DNA of 32,912 bases from Myxosarcina sp. GA_180221_E-2-1-MAG-40_15 (GCA_020692205.1 JAIMKV010000005.1:1-32912); one strand, 5' to 3'. Positions 22,437 through 30,731 are shown, numbered from the stretch's first letter. Made by a program: numbers and translations. The notes: a model not told the origin generated them from the letters alone.

Positions 22437-24971
22437 ATGAAATTTGCCATTAACGAATTAATAATTAAATATCAAAAAATTACCAAAGTCAAAGATTGGG
22501 TTGGCACCTATACATTTTCTTTACTACTATTAACCATTTTTGTTACCACGATAGTATTGGGTATTAGGCGCTTTGGAGCTTTGCAGGCTTTAGAACTGCT
22601 GGCATACGATTGGATGGTAAATTTACATAGTAAAAATGAGATTGACCCCAGACTACTAGTAGTAGAAATCACTGATCAAGACATCGAACAACAGAAAAAT
22701 TTTCCGATCGCAGATAACGTAATTGCTCAATTGCTAAAAAATCTTCAGCAGCATCAGCCTAAAGTAATTGGTTTTGATCTCTATCGAGAAGTTGCTTATC
22801 CTCCAGGAACAAAAGCCCTTAGAGAAGAATTGCAGCGAGATAATGTTGTGGTCATTCAATTAATCGGCAGCGGAGACAACAGTTTATCTGCACCACCAGG
22901 AGTCGCCCCAGAACAAATCGGCTTTAACGATCTGGTGATTGATGTAGACGATGATGTGCTGCGTCGTAATTTGATGTATGTCCAGTTTGGAACAGAAAAA
23001 GTTCAAGAAATGTATTCTTTTTCTTTACGCCTCAGTCTTAAATATTTAGAAGATCGACAACTTGAGTTTAAAGTTGAGGATGATTATCTACAGATTGGCG
23101 AGACAATATTTCCTGATCTTCAAGCAAATTCTGGCAATTACCAGCTTCAGCCTTCAGAAACCTTAGGTAAGCAAATTTTAATCAACTATCGATCGCCAAA
23201 TATTGCTCAAACAGTCACTTTATCAAAAGTATTAGCAGGAGACGTTCGAGCTGAATTGATTAAAGATAAAATTGTGTTAATCGGCACCAGTGCGCCAAGC
23301 GTTAAAGATATTTATCCAACTCCTTACAAAGGCGTACCAGGCTCGATGCCAGGAGTAATGGTTCATGCTCAAATGGTGAGCCAAATTTTAAGTGTGGTGT
23401 TAGATGACGCATCCTTGTTCTGGTTTTGGTCTGAATGGGTTGAGGAGCTTTGGGTTTGGGGTTGGTCATTACTAGCAGCGGTAATCGCCTGGAAGTTAAG
23501 ACATCCTTTATCAATTATTACGATTGGCATGATTGTTGTCGGCAGCCTGTGGGGGATCTGTTTTGTAACTTTTACTGCTGTAGGCTGGATTCCGTTTATT
23601 CCTGCTGCTATTGTCTTTGCCGCCACCACCGCTAGTGTTTTGGGTTATAAGGCGCTATACAATCTTTTTTATGACTCTTTAACTAAATTACCGAATCGCA
23701 CTTTATTTGCCCAACAATTAAAAAAACTTAAGCAAAGACATAAAACTAGAGCCGAAGGCTTTATTGCAATTCTCTGTCTCGATTTAGACCGATTCAAATT
23801 AATTAATGATGGTTTAGGATATCAGGCAGGCGATCGCATTTTGATTGCCACAGCTAAACGTCTCCAAGACCATTTACAATCCAAGACGATCCTTGCTAGA
23901 GTTGGTGCTGATGAATTTGCGATCGCTTTTAAAACTTCAGCCGACACCGCAGAAGCAATTGATGTAGCAAACCAGCTCGAACAAGTCTTGGCTGTACCGT
24001 TTAAACTTAGCGAACAGGATATCTTTACCTCTGCCAGTATTGGCTTAGCATTTAATCGACTTAGTGAAGATTTTCAGCCAGAAGAGTTATTACAAGCTTC
24101 CAACACGGCAATGTATCAGGCAAAAGCATCAGGCAAAAGTAGGCATGAAGTATATGCCACCAAAATGCACGAACAGTCATTGAAACGACTGCAACTAGAA
24201 GCCGACTTAAATCAAGCAATCATTAATCAGGAGTTTGAACTTTACTATCAGCCCATAATTTGTTTAAAAACAGGTGCTATCAAAGGGTTTGAGGCTTTAG
24301 TGCGTTGGCACTCACCTAATCATGGTTTTGTTTCTCCTGGTGCGTTTATTCCTATTGCCGAAGAAACAGGCTTAATTGTACCCATGGGAGAATGGATTTT
24401 AGCTACTGCCTGTCGTCAGATGCAGCAATGGTGCGAACAATTTCCTAGTGCCGCATCCGTCACGATGAGCGTTAATCTCTCTAGTAGACAGTTTGCCCAA
24501 TCCAATCTGATCGCGCAAATCCAAGATACGTTAATCACTACTGGTTTGGATGCAGCAAACCTGAAGTTGGAAATTACTGAAAGCATGGTAATGGATAATG
24601 TCGAAAATACGATTCTTTTGCTCAATCAGCTCAAAGAATTAAAAATTAAAATCAGCATGGACGATTTTGGGACGGGGTTTTCTTCTTTTAGTTATCTACA
24701 TCGTTTTCCTACTGATACCCTAAAAATTGATCGCTCATTTGTGAGCAATATGATTCAAGGAGTTAAAAACAAGAAGATTGTTAGAACCATTATTATTTTG
24801 GCTCACAGCTTGGGAATGGATGTCGTTGCTGAAGGTATTGAAACAGAAGCTGAACAGAAAATTTTGCAAGGTTTTAACTGTGAATATGGTCAAGGTTATT
24901 TCTTTGCCAAACCATTATCCAAAAATGATGCGACTGAATTATTGGCTCAGTATAAACAGTGGAAGCTTTAA
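22437..24971 (+). CDS. CHASE2-GGDEF-EAL signalling protein
   Basis: An 844-residue membrane protein. One helix (about 25-43), a periplasmic CHASE2 sensor (about 45-325; LLAYDWMVNLHS, VIGFDLYREV, KIVLIGTSAPSVKDIYPTPY, PGVMVHAQMVSQIL) and three helices (about 340-405). A GGDEF domain (about 412-570) follows, with signature RVGADEF at 488-494, then an EAL domain (about 580-840). GGDEF reads GADEF and no RxxD inhibitory site is seen five residues before it, so cyclase activity is uncertain. The EAL catalytic set is complete: E619, N680, E712, D742/D743, K763, E799, Q819. It is most likely a c-di-GMP phosphodiesterase or bifunctional enzyme. The TPR-CHAT gene follows after 91 bp. Confidence 0.95.
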   Translation: MKFAINELIIKYQKITKVKDWVGTYTFSLLLLTIFVTTIVLGIRRFGALQALELLAYDWMVNLHSKNEIDPRLLVVEITDQDIEQQKNFPIADNVIAQLLKNLQQHQPKVIGFDLYREVAYPPGTKALREELQRDNVVVIQLIGSGDNSLSAPPGVAPEQIGFNDLVIDVDDDVLRRNLMYVQFGTEKVQEMYSFSLRLSLKYLEDRQLEFKVEDDYLQIGETIFPDLQANSGNYQLQPSETLGKQILINYRSPNIAQTVTLSKVLAGDVRAELIKDKIVLIGTSAPSVKDIYPTPYKGVPGSMPGVMVHAQMVSQILSVVLDDASLFWFWSEWVEELWVWGWSLLAAVIAWKLRHPLSIITIGMIVVGSLWGICFVTFTAVGWIPFIPAAIVFAATTASVLGYKALYNLFYDSLTKLPNRTLFAQQLKKLKQRHKTRAEGFIAILCLDLDRFKLINDGLGYQAGDRILIATAKRLQDHLQSKTILARVGADEFAIAFKTSADTAEAIDVANQLEQVLAVPFKLSEQDIFTSASIGLAFNRLSEDFQPEELLQASNTAMYQAKASGKSRHEVYATKMHEQSLKRLQLEADLNQAIINQEFELYYQPIICLKTGAIKGFEALVRWHSPNHGFVSPGAFIPIAEETGLIVPMGEWILATACRQMQQWCEQFPSAASVTMSVNLSSRQFAQSNLIAQIQDTLITTGLDAANLKLEITESMVMDNVENTILLLNQLKELKIKISMDDFGTGFSSFSYLHRFPTDTLKIDRSFVSNMIQGVKNKKIVRTIIILAHSLGMDVVAEGIETEAEQKILQGFNCEYGQGYFFAKPLSKNDATELLAQYKQWKL

Positions 24972-24990
24972 ACTTCATACTTCATACTTA
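24971..24990. repeat. Short ACTTCAT heptamer tract
   Basis: Two to three CTTCATA-type heptamers follow the CHASE2 gene stop, the reverse complement of the ATGARGT unit near 11.6 kb. A minor intergenic member of the 7-bp repeat class. Confidence 0.5.
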
Positions 24991-25062
24991 CTTTGGTAAC
25001 TACAACTAGGGAATTGGGAACTATATGAGTCAGCCTAATTTTTATTCAGGTTTACTCTTGTT

Positions 25063-27672
25063 ATGTCTTCCAAGTTTAGACAGCGTTGTTTGCTAGTGTT
25101 TATCTTGATCATCGTCGGCTTGTCGATTGGCCTATTTTCCAGTAGCGACAAAACTTTTGCTGTTCTGGCTACAGCTTCGCCTGTTAAGCAGGTAATGGAA
25201 AATAATCCTGCTGAAGAACTGGAAGCACAAGGAAAATATTTTTACTCAATTGGTCAGTTTGAACAAGCAGTAGATTTATGGCAACAGGCAGTTAAGATCT
25301 ATCCCCGTCAAGATACTATCAGCCGAGCAAGAGTACTGAGTAACTTAGCTTTAGCTTACAATCAGCTCAATAATTGGTCACAAGCTAACGAAAATATTGC
25401 TCATAGTTTAGCTTTAGTAAGTCAAGATGCTCAGCTGGCATTCGATGATAAAGTTCGTGCCTTGGCACAAGTATTCAACAACCAGGGAATTTTACGACTG
25501 AGCGTTGGGAAGGAAGAAGAGGCGATCGCGCTTTGGTCACAGGCCAAAGATAACTATGAACAGGCAGGAGATCAACTGGGGGTAATTAGGGCTTCGATTA
25601 ATCAAGCTAGCGCCTTTAAACAACTCGGATTCTATCGTCTCGCCCTCCAAACCTTAACTGAGGTAGCAAGCAATTTGGCTCAACAGCCCGACTCGCCGCT
25701 CAAGGTAGCAGGGCTGAGAACCTATGGTGATATTTTACGCCTAGTAGGGCAGGTAGAGCGATCGCAAGCGGTCTTAAAACAAAGTTTAACTATTGCCTCT
25801 CGCTTAGAATCTTCTGAGGAACAAATTAAAGTTCTGTTGGTACTGGGTAACCTCTACAAAGTTAATCATCCAGACCAAGCTTTAAAACTTTACGAGCAAG
25901 GGTTAAAAACTTGTCAAAAGCAACCAAATTGTCTGCAAACTGATTTACCGTTACAGATTTATCTGGCTCAATTAAATGTCTTATTAGATACCTCCGGGCA
26001 AAAAGGCAGCAGTTTAATTCCCATGATTCAACAAGAATTTGCTCATTTGCCAGCCAATCGAGCTAATATTGACCGAAAAATTAATTTTGCTCATAGTTTA
26101 GTCAAGCTACACCAGTCAAAGACTCATAATCAACAAAAATTAGCCCTTCCTAGCAAATTGCAAATAGAGCAGTTTTTGTCAGAGACAAATAATCAAGCCA
26201 AAGCAATTAACTATCAAAAAGCCCAGTCATATAGTCTAGGTTTGCAGGGGCAGATTCAAGCAGAATTGGCAAACTGGAATACTGCCAAACAGTATACGGA
26301 GAAAGCATTGATTTTAGCTCAAAGCATTAATGCTCCAGAAGTTAGTTACCTTTGGCAATGGCAACTAGGGAAAATTAATCAGGCTTTGGGAGATCGTCAA
26401 GGTGCGATCGCTCATTATTCCCAGTCAGTAGATTTACTTAAGTCTTTAAGTCGAGATTTAGTCGCGATCGATCTAGATGTACAGTATTCCTTTCGTGACA
26501 GTGTTGAACCAGTCTATCGAGAACTAGTCAGCTTGTTGCTAGATGATGCAGGAGAAATTAGTCAAGCCAACTTAGAAAAAGCCAGAGCGGTGATTGAATC
26601 ATTACAGCTAGCGGAATTAAATAACTTTTTTCGGGAAGCTTGTTTAGATGCTCAGGCTGTCAATATAGACAGCATAGACCGCCAAGCAGCAGTAATTTAT
26701 CCCATTATCTTAAGCGATCGCTTGGAAGTAATTCTCAGTCTACCGAATCAATCGCTTCAGCATTACACTACTAAAATTCCTCAAGCGCAGCTAGAAGTAA
26801 TAATTGAGCAGTTTCGCCGCAACATAGTTGTACGTAGTCGCCGTGATTTCTACCGCCCCGCCCGTAAACTATATGATTTAGTAATTCGCCCTGCTCTAAA
26901 TGAGCTTGCCACCAGCCAAATTAAAACCTTAGTTTTTATTCCTGATGGAGCGTTGCGTAATGTCCCTTTGAGCGCCCTGTATGATGGTAAACATTATCTA
27001 ATTGAAGACTACAATATCGCTCTCACTCCTGGGCTACAGTTACTTAACCCTCGTCCTTTAGAACAAAAGCAGCTAAAAACAATTGCTGCGGGATTAACTA
27101 AAAGTATCAAAGGTTTCTCGGCTTTAGATTACGTTAATTTTGAGATCGAAGAAATTCAAAAACGAGTTGATAGTATAGTTCTGCTCAATCGTAATTTCAC
27201 CACCGAAGCCCTAAAACACGAGATCCAATTTTCTAACTATCCCATCGTCCATATTGCGACTCACGGACAGTTTAGCTCTAATCTCGAAGATACATTTCTG
27301 TTAGCTTGGGATGAGCGAATTAATATTAATCAGTTAGATAGCATCTTACAAAGCAGAAATCCTGGACCAGAAAATGCGATCGAGCTATTAGTTTTGAGTG
27401 CTTGCGAAACAGCGACAGGAGATGATCAGGCTGCGCTAGGACTAGCAGGAATGGCGGTGCGAGCAGGAGCAAAAAGCACCCTAGCGACTCTTTGGTCAGT
27501 TAATGACCGCGCCACCGCTGAGCTGATGAATGATTTTTATCGAGAACTATCAGATCAACAACTGCCTAAAGCCGAAGCAGTACGTCAAGCACAGCTGTCT
27601 CTATTGAATAATCGCTGGTATAGACATCCATTCTATTGGGCTCCCTATGTGCTATTAGGTAATTGGCTATAA
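25063..27672 (+). CDS. Exported TPR-CHAT (caspase-like) protein
   Basis: An 869-residue protein. Residues 9-35 form a signal peptide or anchor (LVFILIIVGLSIGLF, then a TFAVLATA cleavage-like site). Tetratricopeptide repeats fill about 50-460 (AEELEAQGKYFYSIGQFEQAVDLWQQAV, SNLALAYNQLNNWSQANE, NQGILRLSVGKEEEAIALW). The C-terminal CHAT peptidase domain spans about 590-869. The catalytic dyad is intact: H734 in VHIATHGQF and C781 in LVLSACETATGDDQAALGLAGMAVRAGAKSTLATLW. CHAT proteases are caspase/separase relatives; an exported version would act outside the cytoplasm. It follows the CHASE2 gene in the same direction. Its stop is 3 bp from the stop of the convergent gene. Confidence 0.95.
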   Translation: MSSKFRQRCLLVFILIIVGLSIGLFSSSDKTFAVLATASPVKQVMENNPAEELEAQGKYFYSIGQFEQAVDLWQQAVKIYPRQDTISRARVLSNLALAYNQLNNWSQANENIAHSLALVSQDAQLAFDDKVRALAQVFNNQGILRLSVGKEEEAIALWSQAKDNYEQAGDQLGVIRASINQASAFKQLGFYRLALQTLTEVASNLAQQPDSPLKVAGLRTYGDILRLVGQVERSQAVLKQSLTIASRLESSEEQIKVLLVLGNLYKVNHPDQALKLYEQGLKTCQKQPNCLQTDLPLQIYLAQLNVLLDTSGQKGSSLIPMIQQEFAHLPANRANIDRKINFAHSLVKLHQSKTHNQQKLALPSKLQIEQFLSETNNQAKAINYQKAQSYSLGLQGQIQAELANWNTAKQYTEKALILAQSINAPEVSYLWQWQLGKINQALGDRQGAIAHYSQSVDLLKSLSRDLVAIDLDVQYSFRDSVEPVYRELVSLLLDDAGEISQANLEKARAVIESLQLAELNNFFREACLDAQAVNIDSIDRQAAVIYPIILSDRLEVILSLPNQSLQHYTTKIPQAQLEVIIEQFRRNIVVRSRRDFYRPARKLYDLVIRPALNELATSQIKTLVFIPDGALRNVPLSALYDGKHYLIEDYNIALTPGLQLLNPRPLEQKQLKTIAAGLTKSIKGFSALDYVNFEIEEIQKRVDSIVLLNRNFTTEALKHEIQFSNYPIVHIATHGQFSSNLEDTFLLAWDERININQLDSILQSRNPGPENAIELLVLSACETATGDDQAALGLAGMAVRAGAKSTLATLWSVNDRATAELMNDFYRELSDQQLPKAEAVRQAQLSLLNNRWYRHPFYWAPYVLLGNWL

Positions 27673-27675
27673 TTT

Positions 27676-28512
27676 TTAAAGCTGTTTTAAGTTAATTTCT
27701 GCATTATTTTGTGGCTCTTGGGAGCTAGATGATGTTTGGCACTGTCTTCCTGTATGACCAAACCAAGATCGTTCATTTTGTTCCTGAGTATATTTAGACT
27801 CCAGCAACACAGTAACATCTTGCACTGTTCCATCAGCAGCAACCCACTCATTAACTACATCAGGAAAGTCAATTTGGCAATTTTCGCATTTTTTAGTCGA
27901 ATAAAAGCGAATTGGACACCAAAACGATTCAACATTACGCAGCATTTCTGTACCTAAAGACCAAACGCCAGTCATCCAATCACAGTATAGACACCAGATT
28001 AAATCGTAACCGACTAAGCCTTCAAACTTATGTCTTGAGACATTTACCCAATCTTTGGCATTGTATTTTGGGAGTTTAATTAATTGAGTCAGGGAAGGAT
28101 AGACGATTATTTGAGTTAAGCGGACTAGCCAAAAAAGAGGAATCGCCAACGCCGTAATCCATACTGCCAAATGATTTTGCCATTTACCTACGATTACACC
28201 TAGGCTACGGTGAATGTTTGCCTGACGCAGTTGTTCCCGATGAGTTGATTCATGAATTGTAATCCACAGCCATAAAGTGCTTAATTGGGCTAACAAAGCT
28301 GTTCCAACTCCCAGCCATCCTGAAGCGATCGCGCCAACTGTAATCGGCATCAACATCAAATAGACTAGGGCTAAATCTATACCTGGAGCATAACACAACC
28401 AGTCGCCAATACGATTACCTAGCTTGCCGAAACGGGGAAGTAAGTGAAAAAAACTAACTCCAATAATTAGAGAAATAGCTAAACCGAAATACAGACTGAC
28501 AATTTGATTCAC
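27676..28512 (-). CDS. Cys-rich multi-pass membrane protein of unknown function
   Basis: A 278-residue protein I do not recognise. Hydrophobic segments lie at about 3-23, 46-60, 62-84 and 115-137. After about 145 the protein is soluble and Cys-rich: C174/C177 (WCLYCDWM), C199 (FWCPIRF) and C209/C212 (KKCENC), a plausible metal or redox site. At 83-92 the end of a helix reads ITIHESTHRE, an HExxH arrangement as in zinc proteases, though this can arise by chance. The C-terminal 50 residues are polar. It is convergent with the CHAT gene with a 3 bp gap, and 157 bp separate it from the next minus-strand gene upstream. Confidence 0.75.
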   Translation of the reverse strand: MNQIVSLYFGLAISLIIGVSFFHLLPRFGKLGNRIGDWLCYAPGIDLALVYLMLMPITVGAIASGWLGVGTALLAQLSTLWLWITIHESTHREQLRQANIHRSLGVIVGKWQNHLAVWITALAIPLFWLVRLTQIIVYPSLTQLIKLPKYNAKDWVNVSRHKFEGLVGYDLIWCLYCDWMTGVWSLGTEMLRNVESFWCPIRFYSTKKCENCQIDFPDVVNEWVAADGTVQDVTVLLESKYTQEQNERSWFGHTGRQCQTSSSSQEPQNNAEINLKQL

Positions 28513-28593
28513 TGTAGTTGTTCCTCTTAATTTTTATCTAAATAATTCTGCACCAGTAAGCCAGAACTTGAGGTATTTTAGCTAAATCATCAA

Positions 28594-28640
28594 CTACAGA
28601 GCGATCGCTCTGCTCAAGTTTTCGGGCGATCGCTTGGTTC
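28594..28640. repeat. HIP1 palindromes downstream of the helical-bundle gene
   Basis: AGAGCGATCGCTCT (28598-28611) is a perfect 14-bp palindrome centred on HIP1, followed by a second HIP1 at about 28627. Nine-base arms CTGTAGTTG (28512-28520) and CAACTACAG (28591-28599) also pair across the gap. They may act as a processing or termination structure. Confidence 0.4.
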
Positions 28641-28669
28641 TGCTAACAACAATACTAAAAGACAATTGC

Positions 28670-29224
28670 TTAACTAGACACGCTGCTTACTGCACCTTTA
28701 AGAGCGGCAATTCCTTGTTCGACGCTAGCCCAAAGTCCCATATCAGGCTCTTTACCAGCTATTTCTCTCGTACCAACAAAATACAGCACACCTTTGAGAA
28801 CTTCTTGATGAGCGCGATTCTCAAAGTTGACTTTGTTCAGAGGCTCTACTGCATTTTGAAGTTGATCGTCTAGAGATTGAGCGACTTTGTGAATTACTAA
28901 GCCAGTCATGGTTTGTTGATGCTTGAGCAACTCAAACTGGAAAAACTTATCATACACTGTCAGTTCAGATCCACCCATCATTTGGCTAATCTTTTCAACG
29001 TGTTTTTGAGTAATATCTCTAGGTTCGGCAATCTGACCAGATTTGGCAATAGCTTTATCAATAGAGCTAAGATTTTCGCGATCGCTGGTCATGATTTTTT
29101 CTAACCGTTCGCGGATTGTATCGTCATCTGTGACTGTAATTAGTTTTTGAGCGCATTCAATCAAAACGGTTTGTAGAAGCTTTAGATCGGCAAGCTTGGT
29201 TGCCAGGTTGGTCATATCAGCCAT
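28670..29224 (-). CDS. Helical-bundle protein, ferritin/hemerythrin-like in character
   Basis: A 184-residue soluble all-alpha protein. Helices are visible at about 5-27 (ATKLADLKLLQTVLIECAQKLI), 34-60, 72-90, 95-125 (VYDKFFQFELLKHQQTMTGLVIHKVAQSL) and 130-155. Spacing of E and H (FELLKHQQT, VIHKV) recalls ferritin-like or hemerythrin-like bundles, but a full metal-ligand set is not demonstrable. The start is the ATG at 29224 because GGAGA lies about 9 nt upstream; a TTG at 29239 is less likely. Homologues seem widespread in cyanobacteria without known role. It is same-strand with the regulator gene 246 bp upstream. Confidence 0.72.
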   Translation of the reverse strand: MADMTNLATKLADLKLLQTVLIECAQKLITVTDDDTIRERLEKIMTSDRENLSSIDKAIAKSGQIAEPRDITQKHVEKISQMMGGSELTVYDKFFQFELLKHQQTMTGLVIHKVAQSLDDQLQNAVEPLNKVNFENRAHQEVLKGVLYFVGTREIAGKEPDMGLWASVEQGIAALKGAVSSVSS

Positions 29225-29469
29225 TGCTGTAGTCTCCAAATGAAAATGTTAATTGGTTACAGTAATTTAAACTGTTTCCTTGCTTCGATCATTGCGCGAC
29301 ATTGCTCCAATCCCCTCCCTCTCCAGAGAGATTGATCACTAAATGCAGTTAATCTGACCACTCAACAATTCCAGCAGATTTTACAGTATCTTATAGTTCT
29401 GATGTTTTGGATCGCGTCAGGTTTTAACTTGAACAAATACTTGTTTGGACTGGCAATTAAATCTCGAAT

Positions 29470-29895
29470 CTACTCACTCTGTATTTCAGCTTCAAAATTA
29501 TTTTCTGGGGCTAAAGTTTGAGCTACTTTTAATAGTAATTGCTCAATATCGATTGGTTTGTAAATTAAACCGTTTGCTCCTGCTGCGATCGCTTTATTAT
29601 TGCTAATGTATTTATCCGCAGTTACCAAAAATACTGGAATAGAGGATAGAGTTTGATCTTTTCGTAATCGGTCAACTACTTCATATCCATTCATTTGAGG
29701 CATCATTACATCTAGTAAAATAAGATCAGGAGGAAATTTTTTTACTTGATCTAAAGCTTGTTCGCCACTCTTGGCTAAGCCAACTTGGTAACCTTGAGTT
29801 TCTAAAATAAACTGCAATAAATACAGGTTATCTGTAGAATCATCGACTATTAATATGCATCTTGGCTCACTATTTTTTGCTAAGGTCATCTCCAC
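29470..29895 (-). CDS. CheY-like response regulator (receiver only)
   Basis: A 141-residue single receiver domain. Acidic pocket D18/D19 (LIVDDS), phosphoacceptor D62 (LILLDVMMPQMNGYE), T92 (FLVTADK) and K113 (IYKPID) are all present, so it should accept phosphate. There is no output domain; the last 20 residues are acidic and flexible. The start is either GTG at 29895 or ATG at 29889, with GAG before the GTG. A TGTGA-N6-TTACA site sits 29 bp upstream of the GTG. No histidine kinase is adjacent. It is divergent from the hliA region. Confidence 0.92.
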   Translation of the reverse strand: MEMTLAKNSEPRCILIVDDSTDNLYLLQFILETQGYQVGLAKSGEQALDQVKKFPPDLILLDVMMPQMNGYEVVDRLRKDQTLSSIPVFLVTADKYISNNKAIAAGANGLIYKPIDIEQLLLKVAQTLAPENNFEAEIQSE

Positions 29896-29923
29896 GCTAT
29901 CTCAAAGTTATTTATGATTAATA

Positions 29924-29939
29924 TGTGATATATGTTACA
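29924..29939. promoter_or_regulatory. CRP/NtcA-type site upstream of the response regulator
   Basis: TGTGATATATGTTACA fits TGTGA-N6-TTACA, one base from the CRP-family consensus TGTGA-N6-TCACA and also GTG-N8-TAC, close to the NtcA GTA-N8-TAC. It is placed just upstream of the regulator start on the minus strand. Confidence 0.45.
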
Positions 29940-30120
29940 CATTCTAGGAAAATATCCTCTCAGTATATCTCTATCAAATGATATAGTGTCAGTCTTTTTG
30001 CTCTAGAATAATCAAATAGATGTATTATTGGTTTTTTTTGAGCAGAAATTAACCGTTTGTTATTCAAGAGAAATTAAATCTGGAAAATCAACCCCGAGTT
30101 GATGCAATGATAGGTGCAAA

Positions 30121-30146
30121 GTTACATAGCTTTACACTTTTATAAT
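30121..30146 (+). promoter_or_regulatory. HLR1-like RpaB site with -10 box
   Basis: GTTACATAGCTTTACA (30121-30136) matches the HLR1 pattern of two TTACA half-sites 10 bp apart, bound by the response regulator RpaB at high-light genes. A perfect -10 box TATAAT (30141-30146) follows after 4 bp, so the element overlaps the -35 position, as expected for light-controlled repression. It reads toward the receiver remnant and hliA; hliA starts 372 bp after the -10. Confidence 0.6.
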
Positions 30147-30191
30147 TACCAAGTTCTTGAGCGCGTATCTTATGTCGAAAGACGGCAGTAT

Positions 30192-30312
30192 ATGCAAATC
30201 GATCCAAAACAGGCTCAAAAATCAATTAAAAGATTGAAGGTAATAGTAGTTGATGATGTTTTGGATTCGATTTGAAGATTTAATCACTTTAATTACTCAA
30301 ATAGGTAATTAA
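30192..30312 (+). pseudogene. Decayed receiver-domain fragment
   Basis: An ATG at 30192 opens 27 codons (MQIDPKQAQKSI, then LKVIVVDDVLDSI, stop at 30273-30275). VIVVDD..DS is the start of a receiver domain. In another frame just past the stop, EDLITLITQIGN continues the expected alpha-1 helix before a TAA at 30310-30312, suggesting a frameshift followed by loss of the rest. Confidence 0.5.
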
Positions 30313-30320
30313 AATAATTT

Positions 30321-30336
30321 TGTGACCTAGGTTACA
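30321..30336. promoter_or_regulatory. CRP/NtcA-type site upstream of hliA
   Basis: TGTGACCTAGGTTACA has the same TGTGA-N6-TTACA form as the site at 29924, with a palindromic CCTAGG core, and lies 182 bp before the hliA start. Confidence 0.45.
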
Positions 30337-30517
30337 AAAAATTGGTTGTTTTAATTATTATTCAGGTTTTGGCTCAACTATTTATCTGTAAATAGTAATA
30401 ACTCATCAAATTACTATAAACTAGGTTCTATTTATAACTAAAGACAGAGAACATTTAAATTTATTTTACTTATCTTAAAGGTAATTCATTTAACTTAATG
30501 ATAGAGGAATAAATAAC

Positions 30518-30715
30518 ATGGAACAAACACCAAATCAACATTACGATGTTCAATCTGAACGCAAATATGGTGAATTTGCAACTAAGTTTCAATTTGGCTC
30601 TAATCCTAGTGCCGAAATTTGGAATGGTAGATTAGCTATGCTCGGATTTTTAGGTGCGTTAGTAGTAGAATTGACTACTGGACAAGGCTTTTTTCATTGG
30701 CTAGGTATAGCCTAA
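30518..30715 (+). CDS. hliA: High-light-inducible protein (Hlip/Scp)
   Basis: A 65-residue one-helix protein of the light-harvesting-like family that binds chlorophyll and carotenoid and protects photosystem assembly under high light. The chlorophyll-binding helix motif is complete: AEIWNGRLAMLGFLGALVVELTTGQG (about 31-56), with E, N and R of the ExxNGR pattern. The N-terminal 30 residues are polar, as in cyanobacterial Hlips. AGAGGA lies 9 nt before the ATG. Upstream are an HLR1-like site and a CRP-type site; a hairpin terminator follows. Nearby crtO on the other strand points to a photoprotection theme. Confidence 0.95.
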   Translation: MEQTPNQHYDVQSERKYGEFATKFQFGSNPSAEIWNGRLAMLGFLGALVVELTTGQGFFHWLGIA

Positions 30716-30731
30716 AAACTAAAATTTCTGC

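Larger units (their letters stand above)
29896..30517. promoter_or_regulatory. Regulatory region between response regulator and hliA
   Basis: A 622 bp AT-rich gap with several control-like motifs and one gene remnant, each listed separately: two TGTGA-N6-TTACA sites, an HLR1-like element with a -10 box, and a receiver-domain fragment. No intact gene is seen. A closer -10-like TATAAC (30433-30438) could serve hliA directly. Confidence 0.55.

Noticed and set aside
23302-23635. Several overlapping short frames on both strands inside the CHASE2 gene
   Set aside because: All lie within the membrane-segment coding region of a conserved protein; shadows caused by its base composition.
28670-29224. 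Firm assignment as hemerythrin
   Set aside because: The canonical H...HxxxE...HxxxH ligand pattern is not complete; only a helical-bundle character is supported.
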